From: Ruminiclostridium papyrosolvens DSM 2782
GTDB taxonomy: Bacteria; Bacillota; Clostridia; Acetivibrionales; DSM-1351
Length of the DNA stretch: 64,000 nt
NCBI RefSeq assembly: GCF_029318685.1
Contig: NZ_CP119677.1
Location: 186,001 to 250,000 of the forward strand
Direction of reading: 5' to 3'
Below the pieces are notes generated by a model that saw only the letters and a program-made list of their open reading frames with translations, did not search any database and was not told where the DNA came from. Position 1 is the first letter of the stretch. Each line of letters starts with the position of its first letter. A program made the position numbers and the translations under genes. Of the stretch, positions 25,403 to 34,562 are shown piece by piece.

Positions 25403-25987
25403 TTAGCTTAAGAGATTACTTATATGGCCTAAAATAGTATTCAGAAAAATAAATGCTAAAGCTATTCCAAAACAAATTAAAAAGTTTCTTTTTTTAGATG
25501 AAATGTCCTTTTTAAAGCTGGTATACACTTGATTATCATTAAGATATAAAAGAACTATAATCGATATAGCCAAAACATATAGACTGTTTAAAATAAAATC
25601 AAACTCACGTAAAAAAAGTGTATCCTCACCAATTCCTAATACAAAAATTTTAGTGTATAGACCAAATAGGAAAGTAACAAATTTTTGTATTAATAAAAAG
25701 AAAAAGAAGGATACACTCAACCACCACGACCAACTTTTCATTCTAAGTATGCCAATTCCTGCAATAATATTGGTTAAAACTAAAATTGCAGAAATCCCAA
25801 GAGATATATATGCTGCTGCATCTATTACGGCTTTATTTAAAAAATCATCATTAATATGCAGACTATTTCTTATATTTATTAACTGTTGAATTATATAAAA
25901 GACAGCAATAAAAAAGTGTGCTATTGCTAAAAAACTAATTGGTAATTTTGAATTTTTTGATCTGTTAATTTCAGTGTAAATATTCAT
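25403..25987 (-). CDS. Integral membrane protein, unknown function
   Basis: The 194-aa protein has about five hydrophobic segments (FLAIAHFFIAVFYIIQQLI, AAYISLGISAILVLTNIIAG, WWLSVSFFFFLLIQKFVTF, LNSLYVLAISIIVLLYL, NFLICFGIALAFIFLNTI). The loop ILRMKSWSWWLS between helices 2 and 3 resembles small clostridial membrane proteins with a KxWSWW motif. It lies upstream of the RiPP operon promoter on the same strand but is separated by 283 bp, so an immunity role is possible but unsupported. Confidence 0.7.
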   Translation of the reverse strand: MNIYTEINRSKNSKLPISFLAIAHFFIAVFYIIQQLINIRNSLHINDDFLNKAVIDAAAYISLGISAILVLTNIIAGIGILRMKSWSWWLSVSFFFFLLIQKFVTFLFGLYTKIFVLGIGEDTLFLREFDFILNSLYVLAISIIVLLYLNDNQVYTSFKKDISSKKRNFLICFGIALAFIFLNTILGHISNLLS

Positions 25988-26224
25988 TTAGATTTACCCC
26001 TTTTAAGTTTTATTTTGTACATACGATTCACAACAATATATGACAACTTTTGACATATATTCATAATTATAATGGAGGAAATTAATTAATGCAATAAAAG
26101 TAACGTAGTGTAACGTTGTAAGCTATAAAGCGTGGATAATCCTGAATATATAATTTCCAAAACAGTAACAAATTTACAAATTAATGTTATAATATTGTTT
26201 ATATAATTCTAAAGGAGGAAAAAT

Positions 26225-26743
26225 ATGTTTAGGATGAAACGTTTGTTATTGGTCATTATTACAACGTTAATTTTCACAATGGCATTTTCCACAATGGCGT
26301 TTGCAATAGACGCAAATGCAGTTTCTCAAAGTCAAAATTCCGGGAATTCAGTTGCAGCATCTGCTTATTGGTATCATCAGATAATATCTGATAAACCGCT
26401 CTATCTGCACGATGCGAATACAGATACCTGGTATGACAGTGTAAAAGGTACCGTTGATATCAAGTGGACAAATCTTATACCCATCTTTAATTCCTTAACT
26501 GCTGATTTACAGGTCTACGATGCTACATACCAATTTACTCTGGTTACAACTGAGAGTTGTTCTTCGGATTCTATTAAGGGTACTTTTAATATCAAGAAAA
26601 ACGGGGTAGTGGTTGCAGCAAATATCAGAGGCGAGCTTTACGGGATAAATTTAGCAGAGGGTGATTATTTCAAATTTTATTCTGATGATATGAATTGGCA
26701 TTTCAGTGCATATATCACCAATCGAATTGATGGAGCAATTTGA
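26225..26743 (+). CDS. Secreted protein, unknown function
   Basis: The 172-aa protein has a signal peptide (LLLVIITTLIFTMAFSTMAF, cleaved near AFA-ID, about residue 28). The mature part looks beta-rich (KPLYLHDANTDTWYDSVKG, ADLQVYDATYQFTLVTTES) and ends HFSAYITNRIDGAI. No anchor, dockerin or repeat is visible, so it is probably released. AAAGGAGG precedes the ATG and a strong terminator follows, so it is monocistronic. I do not recognise the fold. Confidence 0.8.
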   Translation: MFRMKRLLLVIITTLIFTMAFSTMAFAIDANAVSQSQNSGNSVAASAYWYHQIISDKPLYLHDANTDTWYDSVKGTVDIKWTNLIPIFNSLTADLQVYDATYQFTLVTTESCSSDSIKGTFNIKKNGVVVAANIRGELYGINLAEGDYFKFYSDDMNWHFSAYITNRIDGAI

Positions 26744-26768
26744 TATTGAGGAAGAGCAATAATAAAAA

Positions 26769-26811
26769 GGGTGCCGTTGTAAAATATAATTTTTACAAAC
26801 GGTGCCCTTTT
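26769..26811 (+). terminator. Terminator after the secreted protein gene
   Basis: GGGTGCCGTTGTAAAA pairs with TTTTTACAAACGGTGCCC across a short AT loop, followed by TTTT. Confidence 0.85.
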
Positions 26812-26839
26812 ATCAAGCTATTGTCATACAAATATAAAA

Positions 26840-28525
26840 TTAAATTTTAAAAATTGCTATTGAAGACTGCAACTCGTCAGCAAGTTCTGCTAATGATTGT
26901 GCGGAAGCTGTGATTTCTTCCATTGTTGCAACCTGTTCCTCATTTGCAGCAGAATTGTCCTGACTTAGTATTGCTCCTTCTTCTGCTGCCTTTCTGATTG
27001 TTTCGGAAAATGAAACGAATGCCTGACTCTGGGAGGAAACAAGTTCTATAGAGGCCATAACATCTTTAACCTTACTATTCACATTTGTTACGTCGCCTTT
27101 AATAGCTTGGAATGTTTCGGCAACATGCTGCGTTTTAGCAAAACCGTTTTTAACTTTCTCATTGCCTTTATTAATTGATATGACTGCATTTTCTGTTTCA
27201 CTTTGAATTTCCTTGACGAATTGAGCTATTTGTGTGGCTGAAACTTTAGACTGTTCAGCAAGCTTGCGAATCTCTTCTGCAACAACAGCAAAGCCCTTTC
27301 CTTGTTCACCTGCACGGGCCGCCTCAATTGCTGCATTTAGCGCAAGAAGATTTGTTTGTTCTGTAATACCTGTAATAATCTCAACAATGTTTCCAATTTC
27401 TTTTGAATGTTCTCCCAACTTTCTTATTACAGTTTCAGAATCACTAACAGTGGTGGTTATATCATTCATTTGATCAACAACGTCATTTATGGTGATAATT
27501 CCATGTTCGGAAGCTGAAAAAGCCTTATCCGACAAAGTGTACATTTCTTTACTATTATCCGAAATTTGCTGTATATTCGTAGACATTTCCTTTATTGTTT
27601 CGGTTGATTGTTCAATGCTTCCTAACTGTTCTTCAGCCCCTGAAGCGCTTTTTTGAGTAGCTTCGGCAATTTGTTCATTTGCTTTTGTACATTGTTCTGC
27701 ACTGGAGGTTAATTCTTCTGAAGAAGCTGCAACTTGTGTGGATACGTCACTCACTTTTGACAGAATATCTCTCACATTTGCAACCATTTTATTTAAAGAA
27801 GTTACCAATACGCCGATTTCATCCTTTCTTTTAATATTTAAAGGTTCAACGGTCAAGTCTCCATCGGCTATTCGGTGCAGTGTGTTTGTAACTTTCTTTA
27901 CAGGTGATGATATGCTCTTAATCAAAAGAAATGATGTTAATATAGTAACAAGTAGTGCGATTATGCTGATTATTATAATAAGATTGTTGCTGTTGGCCTT
28001 TACGTTCATTACATCATTCCAAGCATCATTTGTTAACTTGTCTATATCATTTTTGATTTTACCATGAGTTTCACGGAAACTGTCAAACAGTCGTTTGCCA
28101 TCCTCCATTTTTGAACGTGCCTCATCTAATTTTCCCTGTTTGGCAAGAGAAATCTCTGATTCGTAATATTTTTCAATTGAGTCAATCTTTGGTTTTGCTT
28201 CTGCTATAAGCTGTGACATAATAGGGTGACCGTCAAGCCTTGAGTCAATATCTGTTAAATTTATTTTAATATCATTTTTCCCGATGTTGTATGCATCAAG
28301 AAATTTTTCATCTCCTGATACAAGATATCCGCGTACTCCGGTTTGCTCATTAACTAACGCAGTTAATAAATCATCTGCTGCACGACCTAAAGGAATAGAA
28401 TCTGTTATAAGAGTTTCTGCCTGCATTTTCAAGGAGCTAGTTGCATAAAGATTTGTCCCAACAATTGCTGTCATTAATATTAATACTAATACATAACTTG
28501 CTATAAGCTTTTTTGCTACTGACAT
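26840..28525 (-). CDS. Methyl-accepting chemotaxis protein with CHASE3 sensor
   Basis: The 561-aa chemoreceptor has an N-terminal membrane helix (residues 8-28), a helical CHASE3-like extracellular sensor (residues 35-180, with [17 protein letters not shown]), a second membrane helix (about 185-205), a HAMP domain ([12 protein letters not shown]) and a signalling hairpin whose tip carries [20 protein letters not shown]. It would control flagellar behaviour through CheA/CheW, encoded elsewhere. AGGGACACCT before the ATG on the coding strand gives a plausible ribosome site. Ligand unknown. Confidence 0.93.
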   Translation of the reverse strand: MSVAKKLIASYVLVLILMTAIVGTNLYATSSLKMQAETLITDSIPLGRAADDLLTALVNEQTGVRGYLVSGDEKFLDAYNIGKNDIKINLTDIDSRLDGHPIMSQLIAEAKPKIDSIEKYYESEISLAKQGKLDEARSKMEDGKRLFDSFRETHGKIKNDIDKLTNDAWNDVMNVKANSNNLIIIISIIALLVTILTSFLLIKSISSPVKKVTNTLHRIADGDLTVEPLNIKRKDEIGVLVTSLNKMVANVRDILSKVSDVSTQVAASSEELTSSAEQCTKANEQIAEATQKSASGAEEQLGSIEQSTETIKEMSTNIQQISDNSKEMYTLSDKAFSASEHGIITINDVVDQMNDITTTVSDSETVIRKLGEHSKEIGNIVEIITGITEQTNLLALNAAIEAARAGEQGKGFAVVAEEIRKLAEQSKVSATQIAQFVKEIQSETENAVISINKGNEKVKNGFAKTQHVAETFQAIKGDVTNVNSKVKDVMASIELVSSQSQAFVSFSETIRKAAEEGAILSQDNSAANEEQVATMEEITASAQSLAELADELQSSIAIFKI

Positions 28526-28650
28526 AGGTGTCCCTCCATAAGGAATTATATTTTTCTTTGAAGATTAGCTTCGAAATAATTATCGGCAAATTTATACATT
28601 ATGTTAACTATATTGTTTATTAAACAATACATGACAGGATTTGTTGTAGA

Positions 28651-28679
28651 TTGACACTAAAAGTAATTGCTGGTACTAT
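28651..28679 (+). promoter_or_regulatory. Sigma-A promoter for the 28741 gene
   Basis: TTGACA and TACTAT are 17 bp apart. The TTG of the -35 box also opens an in-frame extension of the gene, but transcription would start downstream of it, which supports the ATG at 28741. Confidence 0.65.
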
Positions 28680-28740
28680 ATGGGATACATTATGTGTTAC
28701 CTTCTCATATATTAAAGTGAACAGGAAAGAGGTTAAAAAT

Positions 28741-29292
28741 ATGAAAAAGAAAATTTACGTTACTATTTTGCTTCTTTTATCTGCATTTGCAGCTATATTT
28801 GTATGGTCATATACACCAAAACCTATTAGCTTAGAGTACCAGGCAGTTCAATATTCGGCAGAAGATAATAGTTATACCAAAGACATAAAAATAAAAGTCA
28901 AAGGTAAGTTATATAATGGTATATTTAGTAAACCAGTTTATAAAGGTGTTATCGCTATTGACGGATATGACTTCACAAAGAAATATGAGTTAATTCCAAT
29001 TATTTTTCACCCTAAAATCAGCAACGGGATTGGTTCACTTACTTATACTACTGTTATTAACGGAAAACCTGTACTTGAAATGTTAGGGTCAATTCGGATA
29101 ACTGATAATTTTAAGTCCATATATATTGAGGTATGTAACCCAAAGGATAAAGGCACAGTTATTTCTGCTCCGGCAAAAACATTGCAGGATGCTCTAAAAA
29201 TTTCACATATTTTTAACGGGGCAAGTACAGATAATCCTGAGAAATCTTCGCAAATAACCGCTAAGATAAATCTTTCACTCGGTAATCAATAA
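28741..29292 (+). CDS. Membrane-anchored or secreted protein, unknown function
   Basis: Translation probably starts at ATG 28741 behind AAAGAGG, giving 183 aa. The N-terminus is a signal peptide or uncleaved anchor (IYVTILLLLSAFAAIFVWSY). The rest looks like a beta-sandwich (ISLEYQAVQYSAEDNSYTKD, KIKVKGKLYNGIFSKPVYKG) with a C-terminal KINLSLGN. I see no catalytic motif or named family. It is monocistronic and precedes the PadR gene by 125 bp. Confidence 0.78.
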   Translation: MKKKIYVTILLLLSAFAAIFVWSYTPKPISLEYQAVQYSAEDNSYTKDIKIKVKGKLYNGIFSKPVYKGVIAIDGYDFTKKYELIPIIFHPKISNGIGSLTYTTVINGKPVLEMLGSIRITDNFKSIYIEVCNPKDKGTVISAPAKTLQDALKISHIFNGASTDNPEKSSQITAKINLSLGNQ

Positions 29293-29346
29293 GCCCTTGA
29301 TTAAAAAATTCAGAATATAGGGACATTGCTAATCCAAAAACAAATC

Positions 29347-29375
29347 TTGACATAATATAATACTTAAGTTAATAT
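29347..29375 (+). promoter_or_regulatory. Promoter of the padR-oxidoreductase operon
   Basis: TTGACA and TAATAT are 17 bp apart. The -10 box overlaps the first bases of a perfect 32-bp palindrome. Confidence 0.7.
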
Positions 29376-29404
29376 ATCAATGTGATATATATCACATTGA
29401 TATA
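29373..29404. promoter_or_regulatory. PadR-type operator, perfect 32-bp palindrome
   Basis: The half-site TATATCAATGTGATAT is followed by its exact inverse. It contains ATGT and ACAT arms, as known for PadR operators, and covers the -10 region and start site, so bound repressor would block transcription. The ribosome site follows directly. Confidence 0.75.
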
Positions 29405-29416
29405 GGAGGGCGTCCG

Positions 29417-29986
29417 ATGCCAAAAATTAATAAAACAAAATACGCTATTCTGGGAGTACTTAGTATGAACCCAGGGTCGGGATATGATATAAAGAAGTTC
29501 TGCGATAAAGGAATTTCCTATTTTTGGAATGAAAATTTCGGACATATCTACCCCGTGTTAAAACAGATGGAAGTGGAAGAGCTAATAACCAAAATTGCTG
29601 AACAAAATGAAGGAAAGCCCATGAGATATGTTTATTCCATAACACCTAAAGGATGGGAAGAACTGACAGAGTGGCTGATGCAGCCACCAGAAAACACTCC
29701 TGCACGTCTTGAGCTGCTTTTAAAGCTTACTTTTGCCAAAAATATTCCTGAAAATAACGTTATTGAGCAAATGGAGAAAATAAAGCAAAAGCATATACAA
29801 CGGTTGGAACAATATGAGGAAATGGAAAAGGAGTTTAATTCTAATGAAAAGACACGGTTGGATAGGGGTTACCCATATTGGCTGGCTACACTCCGTTATG
29901 CAATTCATGATGCAAGGTTTAGAATTCAATGGTGTGAAGAAACCATTCAGAATATAAGGGAACATCAAAAAATGCTAAATAATTAA
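29417..29986 (+). CDS. PadR family transcriptional regulator
   Basis: The 189-aa regulator has the PadR winged helix at residues 8-85 (KYAILGVLSMNPGSGYDIKK, GHIYPVLKQMEVEELITK, RYVYSITPKGWEELTEWL) and a C-terminal helical dimerisation domain with a coiled coil (IKQKHIQRLEQYEEMEKEF). This is the two-domain (Vir-type) PadR class. GGAGG precedes the ATG. It is 21 bp upstream of the FAD oxidoreductase and probably represses both genes through the palindrome in its own promoter. Confidence 0.92.
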   Translation: MPKINKTKYAILGVLSMNPGSGYDIKKFCDKGISYFWNENFGHIYPVLKQMEVEELITKIAEQNEGKPMRYVYSITPKGWEELTEWLMQPPENTPARLELLLKLTFAKNIPENNVIEQMEKIKQKHIQRLEQYEEMEKEFNSNEKTRLDRGYPYWLATLRYAIHDARFRIQWCEETIQNIREHQKMLNN

Positions 29987-30007
29987 CATTTTTGGAGGCA
30001 GAATATT

Positions 30008-31423
30008 ATGCAAAAAAAAATAATCATAATTGGTGCTGGAATTGCCGGATTATCTGCGGGCTGCTATGGACAAATGAATGGATATGAAACCCAAATATTT
30101 GAAATGCACTCCGTTCCGGGAGGTCTTTGTACTTCATGGGACAGAAAGGGTTATAGGATAGATGGATGTATTCACTGGCTTATGGGTGCAAATCCCGAAA
30201 GTATGTTTTATGAGACTTGGAACGAGTTAGAAGCTTTCAAGGGAAAAGAACTTCTGTATCATGATTATATAATGCATATTGAAAATAGCGAGGGTAAAAA
30301 GTTAATCATGTATTGCGATATTGATAAACTGGAGACCCATTTGATGGAGTTATCTTTTCAAGATAGCGAGGTTATTCGAGAGTTAACTGATGCTGTCAGA
30401 AAGTTTAAGGATATCCACACAGCTTCAAAGGATGAAAGTTTAGTGAAATACTCTAAAGTTACTATGCATGATTTCGTGCAACGGTTTAAAGATCCATTTC
30501 TAAAAGAGGCTCTGCTTGCTTTTGCGCCAAAGGGAAATTCGGTATTTTCATTAATCTTCCAATTAGCAATATACAATAATAAAGATGCCTGCTGGCCGGT
30601 GGGAGGTTCTTTGGAGTTTGCCAAGGGGATTGAAAAAAGGTATTTGGAACTTGGCGGTAAAATACAATACAAATCTATGGTAGATGAAATCATTGCCGCA
30701 AATGACAGGGTGACAGGTATAAAGCTTACTGACGGATGTGTACATACTGCCGATTTTGTGGTTTCCGCAGCAGATGGATATTCAGCCATTTTTGAAATGC
30801 TCAAGGGGCAATATATAAATGAAGAAATAAAAGCTTTATACGAAAGCAAAAAAGTATCCAATACATCTATTCAGATTTCTCTTGGGGTGAATTGCGACCT
30901 GTCCAGGTATCCATACTGTATAAATATGATGTTGGAAAACTCGGTGCAAATTGGGGGAGTGGAAAATTCACAGCTTTTGATAAAGAATTACTGTTTTGAC
31001 AAGACTTTAAGCCTACCTGGTAAATCAGTTGTCACATCGTTAATTTTTACTGATTATGAGTATTGGGAAGAGCTATACAAGAACTCTGAGAATTATAAGG
31101 CTGAAAAGAAAAAAATAGCTGATTGGTTTATATGCCTTTTTGAAAAAAAATACCCCGAAGCAAAAGGAAAAATTGAAGTAGTGGATGTGGCTACACCCAT
31201 TACATATTATCGGTATACTCATGTGTGGCAGGGAGCATACTGTGGGTGGAAAGCTCCTGCACAAAAGATTCCAAATGTATTGCCGGGTCTTTTGGGTTTT
31301 TATCTTGCAGGTCAATGGACTCAGACAACAGGGGGCCTTCCAACGGCTGTAATCACCGGAAAAGGCAGCATTATGCGTATATGTAAGCAAGACGGGAAGA
31401 ATTTTTTGAGTAAATGCTCCTAA
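30008..31423 (+). CDS. Phytoene-desaturase-like FAD-dependent oxidoreductase
   Basis: The 471-aa protein has an N-terminal FAD-binding Rossmann motif (IIIIGAGIAGLSAGCYGQMN) followed by GGLCTSWDRKGYRIDGCIHW, the pattern of CrtI/CrtO-type desaturases and all-trans-retinol saturase relatives. A C-terminal FAD motif (LLGFYLAGQWTQTTGGLPTA) completes the fold. Substrate is unknown; no carotenoid genes lie nearby, so it may act on another hydrophobic compound. It forms an operon with padR, which suggests induction by a small hydrophobic or phenolic effector. Confidence 0.88.
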   Translation: MQKKIIIIGAGIAGLSAGCYGQMNGYETQIFEMHSVPGGLCTSWDRKGYRIDGCIHWLMGANPESMFYETWNELEAFKGKELLYHDYIMHIENSEGKKLIMYCDIDKLETHLMELSFQDSEVIRELTDAVRKFKDIHTASKDESLVKYSKVTMHDFVQRFKDPFLKEALLAFAPKGNSVFSLIFQLAIYNNKDACWPVGGSLEFAKGIEKRYLELGGKIQYKSMVDEIIAANDRVTGIKLTDGCVHTADFVVSAADGYSAIFEMLKGQYINEEIKALYESKKVSNTSIQISLGVNCDLSRYPYCINMMLENSVQIGGVENSQLLIKNYCFDKTLSLPGKSVVTSLIFTDYEYWEELYKNSENYKAEKKKIADWFICLFEKKYPEAKGKIEVVDVATPITYYRYTHVWQGAYCGWKAPAQKIPNVLPGLLGFYLAGQWTQTTGGLPTAVITGKGSIMRICKQDGKNFLSKCS

Positions 31424-31479
31424 TACAAAGCTACAAAGAGATTTGCTATTAATGTTCAAAATTTATAGCAGTTATATAT

Positions 31480-31525
31480 GAAAATGGGTTTAATATCAGA
31501 CAATTTAAATATTAACCCCATTTTC
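31480..31525. terminator. Bidirectional terminator after the oxidoreductase gene
   Basis: GAAAATGGGTTTAATAT pairs with ATATTAACCCCATTTTC around a 12-nt loop and lies between convergent genes. Confidence 0.75.
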
Positions 31526-31540
31526 TGCTGTACCTTTCAA

Positions 31541-31828
31541 TTATTTTTTAACTTTACCTTTAAGGACTTCTCCTATTGCAGTTATTATAGTAAGGAGTCC
31601 AAATAAGACTACTAATAAATAACCTAAAAAATAGAGAATTGCAGAAAATTTTTCGAAAAAGTTTGTGTTTATAATACTATAACTTGTAGCATTTTCAAAT
31701 AACGATACACACATGAACCCAATTCCAATTAAAAAGATTATAAAAAAGCTTAAATATTTTTTTATAGAAATCACATCCTTATTGTTTTCTAATGGTAAGA
31801 TCGTTATACGTTGATCTATATTTCTCAA
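31541..31828 (-). CDS. Small membrane protein with two helices
   Basis: The 95-aa protein has two hydrophobic segments (KYLSFFIIFLIGIGFMCVSL and ILYFLGYLLVVLFGLLTIIT) and a basic C-terminus (LKGKVKK). It is convergent with the oxidoreductase operon. I see no strong ribosome site before the ATG and no recognised family, so coding status is likely rather than certain. Confidence 0.6.
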   Translation of the reverse strand: MRNIDQRITILPLENNKDVISIKKYLSFFIIFLIGIGFMCVSLFENATSYSIINTNFFEKFSAILYFLGYLLVVLFGLLTIITAIGEVLKGKVKK

Positions 31829-32060
31829 TTTTGCATTAACATATCCGGTACAAAAAAATTACTCCTTTGGTAATTTTATTATTGTTTATAATATTTTCAA
31901 AATTGTTAACATTATATTTTTAATTTAATTCTACATAATATGGTGATTCAATTGTTCGCAATAGCTTGATATCAAAGTTGAATTGTTATGGAAATATTTT
32001 ACATTAGTTAGTAAAAGTTATATATTATATATATACTTATTATTTTAGGAGGTACTTCAA

Positions 32061-33134
32061 GTGACTAAAAAAATGAAACTCAGAACTCTAGGTGTATTGC
32101 TAATAATATTAAATTTGCTATTCTGCAATGTATATGCTTCTAATGACAGTTTTAAGCAGTCAGATGTTCAAAACGATTCAATTAAGAATTTAAGTATTGA
32201 AAGCCAGCCTATACTAAAAAATCTTGATTTAAAGAAACTTCGCAGTGAAATTGATAAATCCAACAGTGATTTGAAATCAAAGGAAAATAATAAAACAAAA
32301 AACACACAGGATATTTCTTACAATATTAATTCTTTAGTATCAGCTGAAGTGTATACTCCTTTCATTAATTTCCTGGATCAACAATTTACCAACATGCCAA
32401 ATACACCGGGAAATGCTAGTATAGAGGAAACTTTCTCCAGAATAAAACAAAGCAACCCTACTATTAATTATTCAAGTAATTATGTAATAGATTCGGTATA
32501 TCTTTTAAGTACAACAATCAATGGTGTAAAACAGGATTATTATGCAATGGAAATAGTTTATCCTTTTAGTGTTTATCCTGGAGGCCCCGTAATTGGAGAT
32601 CACGGCTTAATTATATATAATCAGAATTATAAGAGCCATCCTTTGTATGATAATGGACGCTACAGCAAAGGGTTTAATGGGATAACCTACGGCAGCGGAA
32701 ATACATATAATGGTCTTTCCATCAGAGCCGGAATTATTAGTGCATATGTACCTATCCAAAAGTATTCACATACAGAATTTGGGGAGTATAGGACATTCTA
32801 TTTATTTGATTTTTTTAACCCAGCCATAAGTAAAATAATTGATGGCGGATACGATCCAACAGGAAATAAACCATACTTTGTAAGCTGGGTATCTTGTGGT
32901 AACAGAATTATATATGGAAGGGCATCATGGTATTCAGATGGAAGCGGCTATAATGAATTATATAGGGTCGATAGAATACTTGGGAATCAAATTTCCAATA
33001 ATAATATATTATTTTTGTCAAACAATGAATTCGAAATTGGTACTGCGTTAACATATGATTCATATCAATTTAATTCAACAATTGGTGATGGAAAAATATA
33101 TCTTATAGACTTAAATACACTACAATTCAGTTGA
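32061..33134 (+). CDS. Secreted protein, unknown function
   Basis: The start is GTG 32061, about 7 bases after AGGAGG. The 357-aa product has a signal peptide (LRTLGVLLIILNLLFCNVYA, cleaved near residue 27), a Lys/Asn/Ser-rich helical linker (residues 28-95) and a large probably beta-rich domain (residues 100-357) rich in Tyr, Gly and Asn (GDHGLIIYNQNY, NGITYGSGNTYNGLSIRAG). No dockerin, glycosidase motif or anchor is visible. It may be a surface or extracellular binding protein; function unassigned. Confidence 0.8.
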   Translation: MTKKMKLRTLGVLLIILNLLFCNVYASNDSFKQSDVQNDSIKNLSIESQPILKNLDLKKLRSEIDKSNSDLKSKENNKTKNTQDISYNINSLVSAEVYTPFINFLDQQFTNMPNTPGNASIEETFSRIKQSNPTINYSSNYVIDSVYLLSTTINGVKQDYYAMEIVYPFSVYPGGPVIGDHGLIIYNQNYKSHPLYDNGRYSKGFNGITYGSGNTYNGLSIRAGIISAYVPIQKYSHTEFGEYRTFYLFDFFNPAISKIIDGGYDPTGNKPYFVSWVSCGNRIIYGRASWYSDGSGYNELYRVDRILGNQISNNNILFLSNNEFEIGTALTYDSYQFNSTIGDGKIYLIDLNTLQFS

Positions 33135-33275
33135 TAGTACAAAAAGAAATCTACAACTTTCCATGATTTTTTTAATATTATTATGGAATTGTGGGGACTG
33201 CACACTATTAATTGGTATGCAGTATTTCTTTATTCGAACATCCTTTTAATTCGCAATAGCCTGAAAAGCCAACAT

Positions 33276-33315
33276 ACAAAAAGAACGAAGACTTATCCTC
33301 GTTCTTTTTGTGTAA
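33276..33315 (+). terminator. Hairpin downstream of the 32061 gene
   Basis: A 13-bp stem (ACAAAAAGAACGA and its exact complement) encloses a 10-nt loop. U-rich bases lie within the stem, so it can end transcription from either side. The rest of 33135-33456 shows nothing else I recognise. Confidence 0.6.
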
Positions 33316-33456
33316 TTAGTTCTTTTATCAAGATTTGATATCAAAGGTATAGAATAAATTACAAAATACTACAATCAAATATATCGAATATAAATTCATT
33401 ATACCGAGCATTCGATTGTTTTAAAGAATTTGAGTAAGCTCAAATGTGAATAAGTC

Positions 33457-33809
33457 TTATTCATAAACAGTCTTTCCTGTGTCAGAAACCAAATAGCGAG
33501 CTAATGTTTCTGTCATATTTGGTTCATAGGGGTCTATATAAGCAATTCTTATTACGTAATATTTTTTATTGTTTAACGTGGTAGTATCCCAATATTGAAC
33601 CTCATAATTTGGGGCAGGTTCTTCGATTGTCCCATCAGCAAATAAACCCTTAATAATTTTTACAGCTTTTGAGCCAGTAATTGTACTACTTGCTGAGATA
33701 CTTGTTACAGAATTGTCCTTAATAGTAGCTGCACTACTACCAATTGTTAGTGCTGCGAAAATTGATGTTACTACAGCTAGCCCAATGATTTTTTTGAGAT
33801 GCTCTTCAT
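33457..33809 (-). pseudogene. Frameshifted small secreted protein gene
   Basis: AAGGAGG precedes ATG 33809, but that frame stops after ten codons. The next frame over is open for about 110 codons, starting inside a signal peptide (KKIIGLAVVTSIFAALTIGS) and ending near YLVSDTGKTVYE at 33457. Adding one base to the A7 run at 33789-33795 restores a 117-aa secreted protein. The mature part includes APNYEVQYWDTTTLNNKKYY. It is either a real loss-of-function frameshift or a homopolymer sequencing error. Confidence 0.7.
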
Positions 33810-33958
33810 AAATAAAACCTCCTTAGTTTTTAAATAAATAAGACCATACATAATTTAAAAATATGTAAAAATATGTAAATTATATTAGTGATTTTTCAAG
33901 GTCGCTGATTAGAGCGTAAAATGAAAAAGTAAATACAACAATAGAAGGAAAATGTGTA

Positions 33959-34549
33959 ATGAAGGAACGGAGCAGTAAAATGATTTCTTTTGCAGTAGTA
34001 TTGGCAATTATATTATCGACAACAGGTAATACATTCTCATATATGCGATTGGGTAAAGGTAAAATAAGTGGTGGAGCGAAAGGCCTCTTATATTACATAG
34101 ATAGCTCTGCAAGTGAATATTCAGATTCAATTAATTATGGTATTCAGTATTGGAATAACAAGGTAAGCACCGTATCAGTGGCAAGGACTGACGAACAATC
34201 TTATTCAAGGTGTGACGTTTATTGGGGGAGTTATTTTCCTTCTAATTCAGGTGTTATTGCACAAACATATTTAAAATTAAACAATATCGATGCTAGTTAT
34301 GATACTGACTGGTACTGGTGTGAAATTAAACTAAATAGTCAGGTTTTTAAATACTATGCTGATAAAACACAGACTGGTTTGTCCTATTTCGATAGAATAG
34401 GCACTGCGTGTCACGAGTATGGTCACTTTTTAGGGCTTTGGCATGTTTCTGATAAAACTGCAATTATGTCTCAATTAGGGGATGGCCGCACGGCAGGGAG
34501 TCCATCCGCTGATGACATCGCAGGAATAAAAGCAATCTATGGATCATAA
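33959..34549 (+). CDS. Matrixin-type (M10) zinc metalloprotease, secreted
   Basis: This 196-aa protein has a short signal peptide (MISFAVVLAIILSTTGNTFS) and a metzincin zinc motif, HEYGHFLGLWH, with ligands H152, H156 and H162 and catalytic E153. The Met-turn (TAIMSQL) follows eight residues later, as in matrixins. There is no haemopexin, dockerin or long propeptide, and I see no obvious cysteine switch. It probably degrades extracellular protein. The lipoprotein gene starts 14 bp after its stop, so the two are likely co-expressed. Confidence 0.87.
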   Translation: MKERSSKMISFAVVLAIILSTTGNTFSYMRLGKGKISGGAKGLLYYIDSSASEYSDSINYGIQYWNNKVSTVSVARTDEQSYSRCDVYWGSYFPSNSGVIAQTYLKLNNIDASYDTDWYWCEIKLNSQVFKYYADKTQTGLSYFDRIGTACHEYGHFLGLWHVSDKTAIMSQLGDGRTAGSPSADDIAGIKAIYGS

Positions 34550-34562
34550 AGGAGGAAGTAAA

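Noticed and set aside
28651-28740. N-terminal extension of the 28741 gene from TTG 28651
   Set aside because: The TTG is the first part of a perfect -35 box with a matching -10 17 bp away, so it is unlikely to be transcribed.
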